DNA of 64,000 nt from IOR16 sp963521065 (GTDB taxonomy: Bacteria; Bacillota; Clostridia; Peptostreptococcales; Anaerovoracaceae). The stretch is taken from positions 1-64,000 of the forward strand of contig CAUQTI010000012.1 of the NCBI GenBank assembly GCA_963521065.1, read 5' to 3'. Below the pieces are notes generated by a model, which worked only from the letters and a program-made list of their open reading frames with translations, searched no databases and had not been told where the DNA came from. This document shows positions 53,315-62,801 of the stretch, piece after piece (positions within the stretch are counted from its first letter, which is position 1; the number at the start of each line of letters is the position of its first letter). Both the position numbers and the translations under genes were made by a program.

Positions 53315-55405
53315 ATGGAAGCGCAAGATTTCAGGAAAGACTTTCTCGAAGACATTAAAGCTGATGCCTTAGCAACTGGTGAGGGTTCTTGCGCTTCTTT
53401 TGTCAGCTCATTTGCCCGCTATTTACAGGAATCCGAATATCTCATGGACTTTACCTCATCGTACTTTGAAGGAACAGGAAAGCAGAATCGCAAACTGCGT
53501 GTAGATGGATATGCCTACGATGAATTTGACAATACCTTGACTTTAGTTATTGCAGACTATGACGTATCTGATGATAAGCGCACCCTTGCGAAAACACAGG
53601 CGGGTCAGTTGCAGAACCGGCTGATTTATTTTATTGACAACGCTCTTAATACCCAACTTCATCGAAATGTAGAGATGAGTCGCCCGTGTTCAGACTTAGT
53701 TGACTTGTTGCGTGAAAAACGTAAGGAAATCCGCAAATACCAGCTATTAATTCTTACAACAGCCAATATTAGCTCAACTATCAAAGTGCTTGAATCTGAT
53801 GATATTGACGGTGTTCCCTCGGAGTGTCAGATTTGGGATATTGATCGTCTGTTTCAGCTTTGTGGCTCTGATACTGGACGCCATATCATAGAGATTAACT
53901 TCAAGGATCACTCTGAAAAGGGTATTCCCTGCTTGGAAGCGAGTGGCATCGCCACCGATGACTTCAAAAGCTATCTATGTATCATACCAGGTATCATGCT
54001 TGCAGATATCTATGATAAATATGGTAGTTCGTTGTTGGAAGGCAATGTTCGCTCATTTCTCTCTACAAAGGTAGCGGTAAACAAGAAGATACGCACCACT
54101 ATTTTGCAACAGCCAGAACGGTTCTTCGCTTATAATAACGGAATATCGGCAACTGCAATGGATGTGCAGTTTGAAAATACTGAGCAAGGCTTGTTTCTTG
54201 TGTCAGCACGCGATTTTCAAATAATTAACGGTGGACAAACGACAGCTTCTCTCTCAAGTGCAAGGTATAACTATAAGGATAAAGCGAATCTGGGAGCAAT
54301 TTTTGTACAGATGAAGCTGACTGTGATTGAACGCGCTCTGGACGAGGATGACGCAACCACGCTGGTTCAGAACATCTCTCGATCTTCAAATAGCCAAAAT
54401 AAAGTTAGTGATGCGGACTTCTTCTCTACCCATCCGTTCCATGTTCAGATGGAGCGTTGTTCTCTCCGCTTAGGTGCAAGAGGTACTGGCGGACTACAGT
54501 TTGAAACCAAGTGGTTTTATGAAAGGGCACGTGGCCAATATCTCCAGAAGCAAATGTGTATGAGCCCGAGTGAAAAGAAGAAATTTTTGTTGCAAAATCC
54601 CAAAAATCAACTCATTACTAAAACTGATCTTGCAAAAGTGCGCAATACGTGGGAAGGGCTACCACACATCGTCAGCAAGGGGGCACAGACCAATTTTACA
54701 GAGTTTGCACAGAAAATTAGTGATGCATGGGACAAGGATGAAGGATTGCTTTTCGGTGACAAATATTTTCAAGAATCCGTTGCGTTATGCCTGATTTTTA
54801 GGTATACTGAAATGATGATACCGCGTCAGCCATGGTATCAACAGGGATATAGAGCTAACATTGTGACGTACACTATGGCAATGTTACATAAACTAATACA
54901 AGTGCAGTTCCAAAAGAGAGACTTGGACTTGATTGGAATATGGACTCGGCAAACCGTTCCGGTTGCGGTGCAGAATGCGCTTACAGAATTATCAGAGTAT
55001 GTATACAACAAACTAACGGACCCAAAACGTGGCATAGAAAATGTAACCCAATGGTGTAAACGAGAGGGTTGCTGGAGTAGCGTTCAAAATATTGAATACA
55101 AGTTGTCCGGTGAAATTTTCGATTGTTTAGTTGGACAGGAAACGATGAGAACTGTCGTGAGAGATGCGAAAGCAGACCGGCGTGTTGAACTGGATGCTGA
55201 CGCAATGACAAAGGTAGTAGAAATCCTCCCTGCCCAATGGCGGGGCGTAATGGATTTTGCCGCAAGCAAAAAGATGATTACGCGAGAAGAAGGCATGGCG
55301 TTGCGCATCGCCTGTCAGTTACCGTTAATAGTTCCAACACCGGCACAGAGTAAAAAGCTTATTGCACTGTTGGAAAGATTATATGAGGAGGGATTCAAGC
55401 TATGA
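53315..55405 (+). CDS. AIPR-family protein
   Basis: This protein of 696 residues has the AIPR core: FFAYNNGISATA followed by DFQIINGGQTTASLS. AIPR proteins were named from abortive-infection phage resistance and occur in this class of restriction operon; the domain may have nuclease or DNA-recognition function, which is not settled. The N-terminal 200 residues hold a further restriction-like part with ADYDVSDD. The gene overlaps the methylase start as ATGA. Confidence 0.85.
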   Translation: MEAQDFRKDFLEDIKADALATGEGSCASFVSSFARYLQESEYLMDFTSSYFEGTGKQNRKLRVDGYAYDEFDNTLTLVIADYDVSDDKRTLAKTQAGQLQNRLIYFIDNALNTQLHRNVEMSRPCSDLVDLLREKRKEIRKYQLLILTTANISSTIKVLESDDIDGVPSECQIWDIDRLFQLCGSDTGRHIIEINFKDHSEKGIPCLEASGIATDDFKSYLCIIPGIMLADIYDKYGSSLLEGNVRSFLSTKVAVNKKIRTTILQQPERFFAYNNGISATAMDVQFENTEQGLFLVSARDFQIINGGQTTASLSSARYNYKDKANLGAIFVQMKLTVIERALDEDDATTLVQNISRSSNSQNKVSDADFFSTHPFHVQMERCSLRLGARGTGGLQFETKWFYERARGQYLQKQMCMSPSEKKKFLLQNPKNQLITKTDLAKVRNTWEGLPHIVSKGAQTNFTEFAQKISDAWDKDEGLLFGDKYFQESVALCLIFRYTEMMIPRQPWYQQGYRANIVTYTMAMLHKLIQVQFQKRDLDLIGIWTRQTVPVAVQNALTELSEYVYNKLTDPKRGIENVTQWCKREGCWSSVQNIEYKLSGEIFDCLVGQETMRTVVRDAKADRRVELDADAMTKVVEILPAQWRGVMDFAASKKMITREEGMALRIACQLPLIVPTPAQSKKLIALLERLYEEGFKL

Positions 55406-57057
55406 GTGAACAGCTATCGCATAAATATAGTATAGTAGACTTATTTGCAGGTGCAGGCGGACTCAGTTACGGATTCCTCCAAACTGGTCGCTTTACTGTG
55501 AAAGCGGCATTTGAAATGAACCCTAATGCGCAGCAAACCTATCTTCGCAACCATAAAATTGATAAAGATTGTATGTACAGCGACGTCAAGGATGCTCTAT
55601 TAGAAGAAACAAAGCAGCGGTTGGGACAAATAGATGTCGTTATTGGAGGCCCACCATGTCAAGGCTTTTCTAATGCCAATCGCCAAAAGAATCATGCAAT
55701 AAGCCTTAACAACTCTCTTGTAAAGAAGTTTGTTAAAGCGGTTCTTCATTTGGAACCCAAAGCGTTTTTAATGGAAAACGTCAGCATGCTTCAATCGGAG
55801 GTTCATCGTTTTTTTGTTTCCGATGAGGACGCAGATGACATTGAAAAATATGGCATTTCCACAGCCGATTCACAAATACAGCTTCTTGAACAAGAGTTCA
55901 TTTTTAATGGTGTAATTGACATCGTGTCGGATTCAACTTTAATTGCTAATTATTTGTGGGAAGAAAATGATTATCTTGCACTAAATGTGATCTTCAAAAA
56001 CCGCAACAACGAGGAAAAGCTCAAGGCGGCATTAACAAAGCACCAGCGTAGATTGGCTGCTTTTGCTGCGAAGTTGATTGCCTGTCAGGGCAATAACTTT
56101 ATTATTGAACAGGGGCAAATTGCAGGAAATGCACTACAACATTATTATGATAACAATATGATTGAAGGACTTTGCGAAGCGATAAAACCGTCCATTTTAC
56201 TTCAACGTATGCTCTCAAAGGCAAAGGAAATTAAAGATAATACCATTGCAGTTGAGCGGTTTTCTGTTGATGATGGATTAGTGGCTCATGTTAAATCCAT
56301 GTCTGTCTTAGATTATATAGTATCTATTTTAGGAGCTGGATGCAATGGGTATACCATTGAAAAAGGCGTTTTATCAGCAGCTACATTTGCCGTACCTCAG
56401 AAGCGTATGCGTTATGTAGTTTTAGGAGTAAAGAAAAACATTGCAGACAGTATTGAATTGCCTAAAGGAAAAATTCTAGATGGGAAATTTAGAACTGTCC
56501 ACGATGCCATATGGGATTTAGAGGGAGTTAATACAACAACTAATATTAATGAGGGTAACAAAGGTGTTTATTTGGAACAGGCACCTGAAGGGACATGCAA
56601 ATTAGGATTGGCATTGAGAGACTCTTCTATATTACGTAACCATATATCTACTGAAACGACCGAGCTTGCGCTTAAGAGATTTAAGGCAATTAAGCAGGGA
56701 CAAAATTTTCATAACCTTCCTGAAGAACTCAAGAAAAGTTATTCTGATTCCAAGCGCACACAAAACACTATATATCTTCGATTAATATATGATGAACCTT
56801 CGGGCACTGTAGTGAATGTTCGTAAATCTATGTGGATTCATCCTGTGCTACACCGAGCATTGAGTATTCGGGAAGCTGCACGATTACAAACATTCCCTGA
56901 TAGTTTTGTATTTTGTGGACCTAAAGATTCTCAATATCAACAAGTAGGAAATGCAGTCCCACCAATGCTGGCTAAAGCAATTGCAGAGCAATTGTGCGGT
57001 TACTTGGATAAAGAGGCGACGACATCTATTGATGCGTGTAAAGGTGAAGCATCCTAA
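55402..57057 (+). CDS. DNA (cytosine-5) methyltransferase
   Basis: This protein of 551 residues has motif I DLFAGAGGLSYGF for SAM, motif IV GGPPCQGFS with the catalytic Cys86, motif VI MENV (about 124-127), motif VIII PQKRMRY (about 331-337) and motif X QVGNAVPPMLAKAIAE. It methylates C5 of cytosine in a specific DNA site and so protects host DNA from the linked nuclease. Some 200 residues separate motifs VI and VIII where about 40 are usual, so there is an insertion of roughly 160 residues. It closes the five-gene operon. Confidence 0.92.
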   Translation: MSEQLSHKYSIVDLFAGAGGLSYGFLQTGRFTVKAAFEMNPNAQQTYLRNHKIDKDCMYSDVKDALLEETKQRLGQIDVVIGGPPCQGFSNANRQKNHAISLNNSLVKKFVKAVLHLEPKAFLMENVSMLQSEVHRFFVSDEDADDIEKYGISTADSQIQLLEQEFIFNGVIDIVSDSTLIANYLWEENDYLALNVIFKNRNNEEKLKAALTKHQRRLAAFAAKLIACQGNNFIIEQGQIAGNALQHYYDNNMIEGLCEAIKPSILLQRMLSKAKEIKDNTIAVERFSVDDGLVAHVKSMSVLDYIVSILGAGCNGYTIEKGVLSAATFAVPQKRMRYVVLGVKKNIADSIELPKGKILDGKFRTVHDAIWDLEGVNTTTNINEGNKGVYLEQAPEGTCKLGLALRDSSILRNHISTETTELALKRFKAIKQGQNFHNLPEELKKSYSDSKRTQNTIYLRLIYDEPSGTVVNVRKSMWIHPVLHRALSIREAARLQTFPDSFVFCGPKDSQYQQVGNAVPPMLAKAIAEQLCGYLDKEATTSIDACKGEAS

Positions 57058-57103
57058 AAATGAACAAGATAAAGATTTCTAAGTCGAAAAATTGGAGCTA
57101 CTC

Positions 57104-57140
57104 GAGGGCTTTCGCTGTGAAAAGTGAAAGCTCTTTTTTG
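57104..57140 (+). terminator. Terminator after the methyltransferase gene
   Basis: GAGGGCTTTCGCT and AGTGAAAGCTC form an imperfect stem with a GTGAAA loop followed by TTTTTT. It is placed about 50 nt after the methylase stop. Confidence 0.65.
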
Positions 57141-57362
57141 ATAGGGTTATCGGGTGCTCGCCTCACTATGAGTAAGGGTTCAAATCCTGTTTTTATACAC
57201 AAGAAAACAACTTTACATTATGATATCCATTTTTAATATGAGTATTTATTCATCGCGATATATAATTTTGATAAAAACACATATTATGAAAAGAAAAATC
57301 AGAATAAATATGCATAAAAGTGAGTTGTGTGCGGGTTCAAATCTCTTCACTTCTAGCAAGAT

Positions 57363-57406
57363 AAGTTGACAAGTTTTTTAGAGGAAAACTTGTCAACTTT
57401 CTTTTG
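57363..57406 (+). terminator. Orphan terminator
   Basis: A perfect 15-bp stem (AAGTTGACAAGTTTT/AAAACTTGTCAACTT) with a 7-nt loop is followed by TCTTTT. No gene directly precedes it; it may be left over from an earlier insertion. Confidence 0.7.
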
Positions 57407-57454
57407 TTTATGCGGGTTGCAGCATTTTAAATAGTTCGTGACTTTCCTGAAAGA

Positions 57455-57472
57455 ATGGATTTGAACCTACAC
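57455..57472 (+). repeat. Right copy of the 18-bp direct repeat
   Basis: ATGGATTTGAACCTACAC matches 47601-47618 at 17 of 18 bases. The five restriction genes lie exactly between the two copies. Confidence 0.4.
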
Positions 57473-57497
57473 GCGATCAAAATATATTAATTATATG

Positions 57498-57533
57498 AGC
57501 ACGATGGCTATCAAAGCTATCGTGCTTTTTTCG
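57498..57533 (+). terminator. Orphan terminator before the recombinase remnant
   Basis: AGCACGAT pairs with ATCGTGCT around the loop GGCTATCAAAGC-like sequence and is followed by TTTTTT. Confidence 0.65.
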
Positions 57534-57563
57534 TACCCAAATTAAGAATGTGAGGATCTAACT

Positions 57564-58061
57564 ATGATGAATTATATAGACAAAGCAAATGTGATTACAG
57601 AAGGCTTGCGCAAATCCTTTCAAGGTACAGACTGCAAGATGGCAAATCGTCGGTGCTATGGCTATGATATTTTGCCCAATGGTGACCTCACTGCCAATCT
57701 GGCTGAGGTAGAAGTTGTCCGATGGATTTTCAAGCGGTATTTTGCAGGAGACAGCTTGGGTAAAATCGCTGCCGGCCTTGAACAACAAGGAGTACTTTCC
57801 CCTACCGGAAAAGCGAAATGGAATCGTGAAGCGATTTCCAAACTACTCTCAAATGAAAAATATACAGGCTCGGTTCTGCTACAAAAGACGATGAGCATTT
57901 GCGGTACGCAGCTTAAAAACGAAGGAGAACTTGATCAGGTGTTGATTACTCACCACCATGAGGCACTTATTTCAGCTCAGGATTTTGAAACGGTGCAGCA
58001 AATGAAACGTGAGCGTGCAAAGGCCCCAGTTCAAGAAATGAAAATGACGCTGTCGTTTTAA
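57564..58061 (+). pseudogene. Serine recombinase fragment without catalytic domain
   Basis: These 165 residues correspond only to the recombinase DNA-binding domain: NRRCYGYDILPNG, VVRWIFKRYFAGDSLGKIAA, WNREAISKLLSNEKYTGS and a final HHEALISAQDFETV. The resolvase domain with its catalytic Ser is absent and so is the coiled-coil tail. It is either a decayed integrase or a short accessory recombinase. The neighbouring gene is a second, C-terminally truncated recombinase, which favours decay. Confidence 0.65.
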
Positions 58062-58124
58062 CAGGAAATATATTCAAATAAATCAAAATATGGTATACTA
58101 TTAACAAAGAAAGCGGCGGAGCCT

Positions 58125-59024
58125 ATGAATCATAGAACTATTACTAATATTCCTACTAAGCAGTACAATTGGGCTATGGATAAACCTCTCCGGATTGCGG
58201 CCTATTGCAGGGTTAGTAGCCTCAAAGAGACCCAGGAATTAAGCCTTGAAACGCAGATTCGATATTATACAGATAAAATTGAGACTTGTACCTTCGGAGA
58301 GAATGCTGGGGTGTTTTCAGATGCAGGCACAGGCCGGAATATTCGGCAGCGTACGGCGTTTAAGAAGCTTATGGCAAAATGTCGAGCCGGTAAAGTGGAT
58401 CTCATTCTTACAAAGTCTATCAGCCGCTTCGGAAGAAATTCCTTGGAAACCATTCAGCGATTACGGGAACTTCGCAGCCGGAACATTGATGTTTATTTTG
58501 AACAAGAGAATATCCATCTACTTGACCTTGCCGCACAGCACATTATTGAGATACACTGTGCGCTGGCACAGAATGAGAGCGAAAACAAAAGCCACAACAT
58601 TCGTTGGGGGATTCATGAGGGGTTTCAATCAGGAACCTCGGGTTATCAAAACTTTCCTTGCTATGGGTATTACTACGATAAAGAAAAGCAGATGTTGAAA
58701 ATTGTTTCAAAGGAAGCGAACGTTGTTCGAATGATTTTTGACTTGCGCCTGCAAGGCTATAGCCTTGGCAAAATTTCAACAGAACTAGCAAAAAGAGAGA
58801 TTCCCTCACCAAATGGTAAGCCAGTTTGGAGTCGTGAATGCATCCGAAAAATACTTTGCAACGAGAAATACACCGGCTCAGTGATGCTGCAAAAGACCTA
58901 TATAGAGGACTTTTTTACAGGCAAGCAGAAGCACAATACCGGACAACGTGAACGATATCTTTACAAGAACAACCATAAGCCAATTGTTGGATGCGATGTT
59001 TTTTCTCATGTGAATAGCTTATAG
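58125..59024 (+). pseudogene. C-terminally truncated serine recombinase
   Basis: These 299 residues keep the resolvase domain (catalytic Ser in AYCRVSSLKETQELSLETQ; LTKSISRFGRN) and the recombinase domain (ISTELAKREIPSPNGKPVW, NEKYTGSVMLQKTY). The protein stops at VGCDVFSHVNSL, where complete enzymes continue for about 200-250 residues with a zinc ribbon and coiled coil. It could still cut DNA but is unlikely to recombine normally. It may have brought in the restriction island. Confidence 0.7.
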
Positions 59025-59315
59025 ATGAAACTGTGCGTTGTAGCAAGCGTGGGTAATTGGTTAATTTATAGATTCCCACAAGGGTGATTACTAAAACTTA
59101 AGCAATGAATAATTTTTGGGGCTAAAAGATTAAAAATTAAAGAATATAGGATTTATATTCAAAGATAGGACTGAAATTAAAAAATAGGGAGTTAGGCATT
59201 ATTACAAGATTGATTTTAGATTTTTAATTTTATCATGAAAAAGCGAATCAAATGCATGCAAATTGTAAAAAATCATGTATAATAATATACTAGAAATTAA
59301 ATAGGAGGGATAGTT
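59025..59315. other. AT-rich spacer
   Basis: About 290 bp between the truncated recombinase and the unknown operon. It must hold the operon promoter (TATAATAATATAC-like sequence lies near 59277), but I see no gene or RNA. Confidence 0.4.
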
Positions 59316-59810
59316 ATGGTTTTTAAAAAAGCTAAATTGTTTTGGAAAAATGAAGCAACTAAAGAAACAATAAATTGCGTTCTATATGATGATAACACGG
59401 AATACTATACCTTCTTGCGCAAATATAAGTCTGAGGGTTACCGACAAGTCATTGTTACCGCAGAAATTATGCTACAAGTGATTAGAATGGCTGTTATAGA
59501 AAAAGAATTCGCTGTGTATAAAATCGAATTTGCTGAAGAAGACCACGAGTTAGAAGAAGAAGTTAAAAATCTTCTTCATTTAATTGAGAAAAAACCAGCT
59601 TATTTTGGTGATTTGTTAGCCAAAATTAAATTTCTATCAGAGCAGTCATCTATAGATATAAGACGAATTTATATAAAAGGGAAATACAACGGAGAATATG
59701 CACCTAATTTTTATTTGCAGTCCAATGGTATTCTCGGAATCAATAATGAATCTTTCAATGATTTATCTAAAGAAATTGGCGCCTTTGTTGAGAGGTGCTT
59801 ACGCGGATGA
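59316..59810 (+). CDS. Unknown protein, first gene of a three-gene operon
   Basis: This 164-residue protein starts after TAGGAGGGATAG. It is soluble, with mixed alpha and beta pattern and an acidic middle (EEDHELEEEVKNLLHLIEKK). No family is recognised. The stop codon overlaps the next start (ATGA), so the three genes at 59316-61347 form a tightly coupled unit. The DNA is clearly more AT-rich than the chromosome around it. The place beside a restriction operon and recombinase remnants makes a defence role plausible, without direct evidence. Confidence 0.6.
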   Translation: MVFKKAKLFWKNEATKETINCVLYDDNTEYYTFLRKYKSEGYRQVIVTAEIMLQVIRMAVIEKEFAVYKIEFAEEDHELEEEVKNLLHLIEKKPAYFGDLLAKIKFLSEQSSIDIRRIYIKGKYNGEYAPNFYLQSNGILGINNESFNDLSKEIGAFVERCLRG

Positions 59811-60436
59811 TAAAAAAGATATGGAAAGTGTTGACTCCAATTTTAAGTGCAATAATGGGTATTTGGGCAGCAAATAAGTTTAATATCTTTGAATTAATAA
59901 CATTCGTTCCAAAAGATTATACTTACGAAGTATGTATAACTACATATTTTGTAATTGCGGATGTTATTATAGATACATTATTGAATGCAATTTCAATATT
60001 CTTAAAACCAATCTTTATCTCGGAGTTAGAAGTGGTTATATCCCATCAAGGGACAGTTATCAATTCAAATACGGATATTAATTTAGAGTTTAATACTGAT
60101 GGTCTAACCCAAGCAAATATCCTTTTGAAGATCAAAGGAAAAAAGATTCATTTTCAAAATACTGATCTAATTATAAAAAAACCTGCATTTGCTGAAATAC
60201 AGAGTGCCTATAAAAGACAGGAAGTAATCGTTGATAGCGATAATTATCGTATTAAATTAGCTGATTTATTTGGCAACAGTAGCACTATAGACAGTAGCCA
60301 AACTTTTAGAATTGTCATGATTCAAGATGCAGTTGACGGAGATACATCTATGGTATTAACTCCAGAATTGAGCAAAAAAAGAATTGGTTTGATTTATAAA
60401 CATAACAATGCGAATTTAAAGGCGGTGAGAAGATAA
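59807..60436 (+). CDS. Unknown membrane-anchored protein, second gene of the operon
   Basis: The protein has 209 residues from MIKKIWKVLTPILSAIMGIW, whose start overlaps the previous stop. Two hydrophobic segments lie in the first 75 residues (LTPILSAIMGIWAANKF and TYFVIADVIIDTLLNAISIF). A soluble part of about 130 residues with beta-strand character follows (LEFNTDGLTQANILLKIKGK). I recognise no family. A membrane protein between two soluble ones is a layout seen in several defence modules, but also elsewhere. Confidence 0.6.
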   Translation: MIKKIWKVLTPILSAIMGIWAANKFNIFELITFVPKDYTYEVCITTYFVIADVIIDTLLNAISIFLKPIFISELEVVISHQGTVINSNTDINLEFNTDGLTQANILLKIKGKKIHFQNTDLIIKKPAFAEIQSAYKRQEVIVDSDNYRIKLADLFGNSSTIDSSQTFRIVMIQDAVDGDTSMVLTPELSKKRIGLIYKHNNANLKAVRR

Positions 60437-61347
60437 TGGCAGCAACTACCAGATGGAGAGATACTGTATCTAAAGATATTAATGTATCGATAGATAGATT
60501 GATTGATGATGTGCTTTCTGATGATAAAGCGACAAATATTACATGGGATAATTGGAATTTGAGTAAAATCTTTGGTGTAAATCAAACGATATCTTTAAAT
60601 GGAAAAAATATTGAGTATAATTATATAAAATTTTCTTACGATCAAACAACATTAGGTGATGTTTCTGTAGAAGATCGTGTTGTAAGTCGTGAAGGTTTTA
60701 TAATTGTGTACACTTCGGCCTCTGGTATAAATTATATCATTGACCAAAACTCCTCTGCTCAAAAATTATTACGAAAGTTACTAACATACAATAAGAAAAA
60801 CGAAATTGAAAGAAACTCATTCGATTTTTCAAATGATTTTTTAATTTGGCTTATTTTCAGAGTTTATAATTCAAACTACAATATTGAAATATCGCCAGAT
60901 GATAAAGCATTGAAACTTGATGCTATTAAAGGTTTTAAGGGTGATACGGAAGATATGCAAACTAAGGTGTCTGCAAGCGGAGAAACGGTAATGAATATTA
61001 TTAGTACATTATCGTTCTTGTTGGAAAGCAGCAATCTTAACCAAGTTAAGTTGGATTTGAATTATACTGGTCATGCTAATATAAGTTTAGTTTTGCAAAA
61101 GGGTACTGTTAATGCATTGCTAGAGGATTACAGTGGCAGTTTTGAACATGAAGATGTTGCAGAACAAAAAATTGCTAAATTGTACCTAACTGTTTATTTA
61201 GAGATTCTTCCGTTACTGTTTCAAGAATATAACACGGATATCGGTAATGATTTATGGAACAAAGAAGTCTATATTGAATTTATAAAAAACGTGGGAGAGA
61301 CTTTGACAGAGAAAATTAAAAATAAAATAATCTCGTTAGGAGATTAA
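60436..61347 (+). CDS. Unknown protein, third gene of the operon
   Basis: This 303-residue protein starts at the ATG of a TAATG overlap with the previous gene. It is soluble and rich in Asn, Asp, Ile and Lys. Segments such as KLLRKLLTYNKKNEIERNSF and LIWLIFRVYNSNYNIE suggest helices, and IAKLYLTVYLEILPLLFQEY is amphipathic. No known catalytic motif is visible. It completes the AT-rich operon; no terminator was found within 230 bp, with the nearest at 61579. Confidence 0.6.
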   Translation: MAATTRWRDTVSKDINVSIDRLIDDVLSDDKATNITWDNWNLSKIFGVNQTISLNGKNIEYNYIKFSYDQTTLGDVSVEDRVVSREGFIIVYTSASGINYIIDQNSSAQKLLRKLLTYNKKNEIERNSFDFSNDFLIWLIFRVYNSNYNIEISPDDKALKLDAIKGFKGDTEDMQTKVSASGETVMNIISTLSFLLESSNLNQVKLDLNYTGHANISLVLQKGTVNALLEDYSGSFEHEDVAEQKIAKLYLTVYLEILPLLFQEYNTDIGNDLWNKEVYIEFIKNVGETLTEKIKNKIISLGD

Positions 61348-62008
61348 ACCGTAGTCCGTTAGATTGATTTCTTTAACCGCGGCGTTTAGACAACCGAAAA
61401 TTTTAGAGTTTATAGGCGAAACATCCGAGTGTAAATTAAAATCTCATTGTATTAAAGACAGCGTTGCCATAACAAGGCATGTGACACTATATTTAATTGC
61501 ATCTAATGTTTATATGATGATAGTTCAAATCCTCATTTGAAAATAGGATGATATCCAGTATTGACGTGGCTCGCAAAATGAAAACCGCTGTAAATAGCGG
61601 TTTTTCTTTATTTTCCAACGGATACACAGCTTTATTAAATAACAATTTTGTTATATTTTTTCACAAAAAAATTACTCATGTTGCATGTTTTTTAGCAAAA
61701 TGCAACACGAAATGCAACATGAAAATTGGGTGGGAATAAAAAAAACGCTCCGAAGAGACGGTATAAATTACCACATTATATACGCACTAATTAGGTTCGA
61801 CATTTTGTACCTTTTTCTATGCCTAAACCCTATATCAATCAACGGTTTTACACCTTTCTGTAAAATGAAACCAAGCTCCTTTGTTTCCTATAAAACCTTT
61901 TATAAAAGTAGGATAAATATAGGAATCATGTTATAATGAATGACATGCACCTTAATAACATACATGAAATTATTAAGGATCTATTGTTACTTTGCAAAGG
62001 GAGAGATA
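61348..62008. other. AT-rich stretch without a convincing gene
   Basis: Short frames here lack ribosome sites. It contains a T-arm-like sequence (AGTTCAAATCC at 61522-61532), the hairpin at 61579-61608 and paired ATGCAACA motifs around 61680-61725 that could be remnants of an integration site. Confidence 0.35.
61579..61608 (+). terminator. Terminator-like hairpin
   Basis: AAAACCGCT and AGCGGTTTT pair around GTAAAT and are followed by TCTTTATTTT. Confidence 0.65.
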
Positions 62009-62185
62009 ATGAAAAACAATTGGAGAAAGTTAAATATTTATCAAAAATCACTGCTTATTCTACTCGTTCTTCTTATGCTTATCACTGATAGTCTATTATT
62101 TTGGTTTGATTCCCTATGGTTGGGAGCTGTGAGCCTTGCCCTTTTTTCAATGATGGGGTTTTTATTCTATAAATCATTTAAGTAG
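62009..62185 (+). CDS. Small membrane protein
   Basis: This 58-residue protein starts MKNNWRKLNIYQKS after GGGAGAGATA. Two hydrophobic helices (LLILLVLLMLITDSLLFW and WLGAVSLALFSMMGFLFY) fill the rest and it ends YKSFK. I recognise no family. The upstream in-frame extension has no ribosome site. It lies in the accessory region, 108 nt ahead of another orphan gene. Confidence 0.5.
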   Translation: MKNNWRKLNIYQKSLLILLVLLMLITDSLLFWFDSLWLGAVSLALFSMMGFLFYKSFK

Positions 62186-62293
62186 ATGTTGATAAAAAAT
62201 TGATGTAACTATTAAATGAAAATTTTTGATTCATAAAAGAATTGATTTTTCATATATAGTTCACCGATATATAGTGAAGAAAGAAGACTTACA

Positions 62294-62788
62294 ATGGAAA
62301 ACATATATTTTGACAGAACAGAGAATAAAGGAGCACTTGGAATTTTTTCTAAGGATGCCAAGCTCATCCCTGCTGGAACAACAGTATATGTAATGAGTGT
62401 GAAGGAGAATAATGCAGAATATCAAAGATACGAAAAAGAGCACGATATAAAATTTATATTTGATGATAATATACCTTATATGGATTTTTATGCAGTGCCT
62501 CACATTGATATTTTTGCGGGAGACAGTCTAGGTGGTTGGTTTGGAACGGTTGAACAAATAACCGATTTTGACGTGGAAGCACCAATCTGTTATATTGATC
62601 TACAAAAAAATTGCTTTCTTATTTCAGAATGCCTCAGTTTATTTTGGGATTCTATGAAAGCAGGATCAGATTGGAAGGCAGATATGCAGCCGCTTCAAGA
62701 CATAAAATTTTATGCGTCAAAGGAAGAAGCGCAAAAAAAACTTACTTTTTTTACAAATGTTAAATCCCCTGAAAAAAATAAGGGATAA
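62294..62788 (+). CDS. Unknown soluble protein
   Basis: This 164-residue protein starts MENIYFDRTENKG after GAAGAAAGAAG. It is acidic with many aromatic residues (YMDFYAVPHIDIFAGDSLGG), an overall look shared by many bacterial immunity or accessory proteins. No motif allows a family call. It converges on the sensor kinase gene that follows. Confidence 0.5.
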   Translation: MENIYFDRTENKGALGIFSKDAKLIPAGTTVYVMSVKENNAEYQRYEKEHDIKFIFDDNIPYMDFYAVPHIDIFAGDSLGGWFGTVEQITDFDVEAPICYIDLQKNCFLISECLSLFWDSMKAGSDWKADMQPLQDIKFYASKEEAQKKLTFFTNVKSPEKNKG

Positions 62789-62801
62789 TTATTTAAAATA
62801 A

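Noticed and set aside
61548..61936. Two short open frames after the unknown operon
   Set aside because: No ribosome sites; they overlap a terminator hairpin and integration-site-like repeats.
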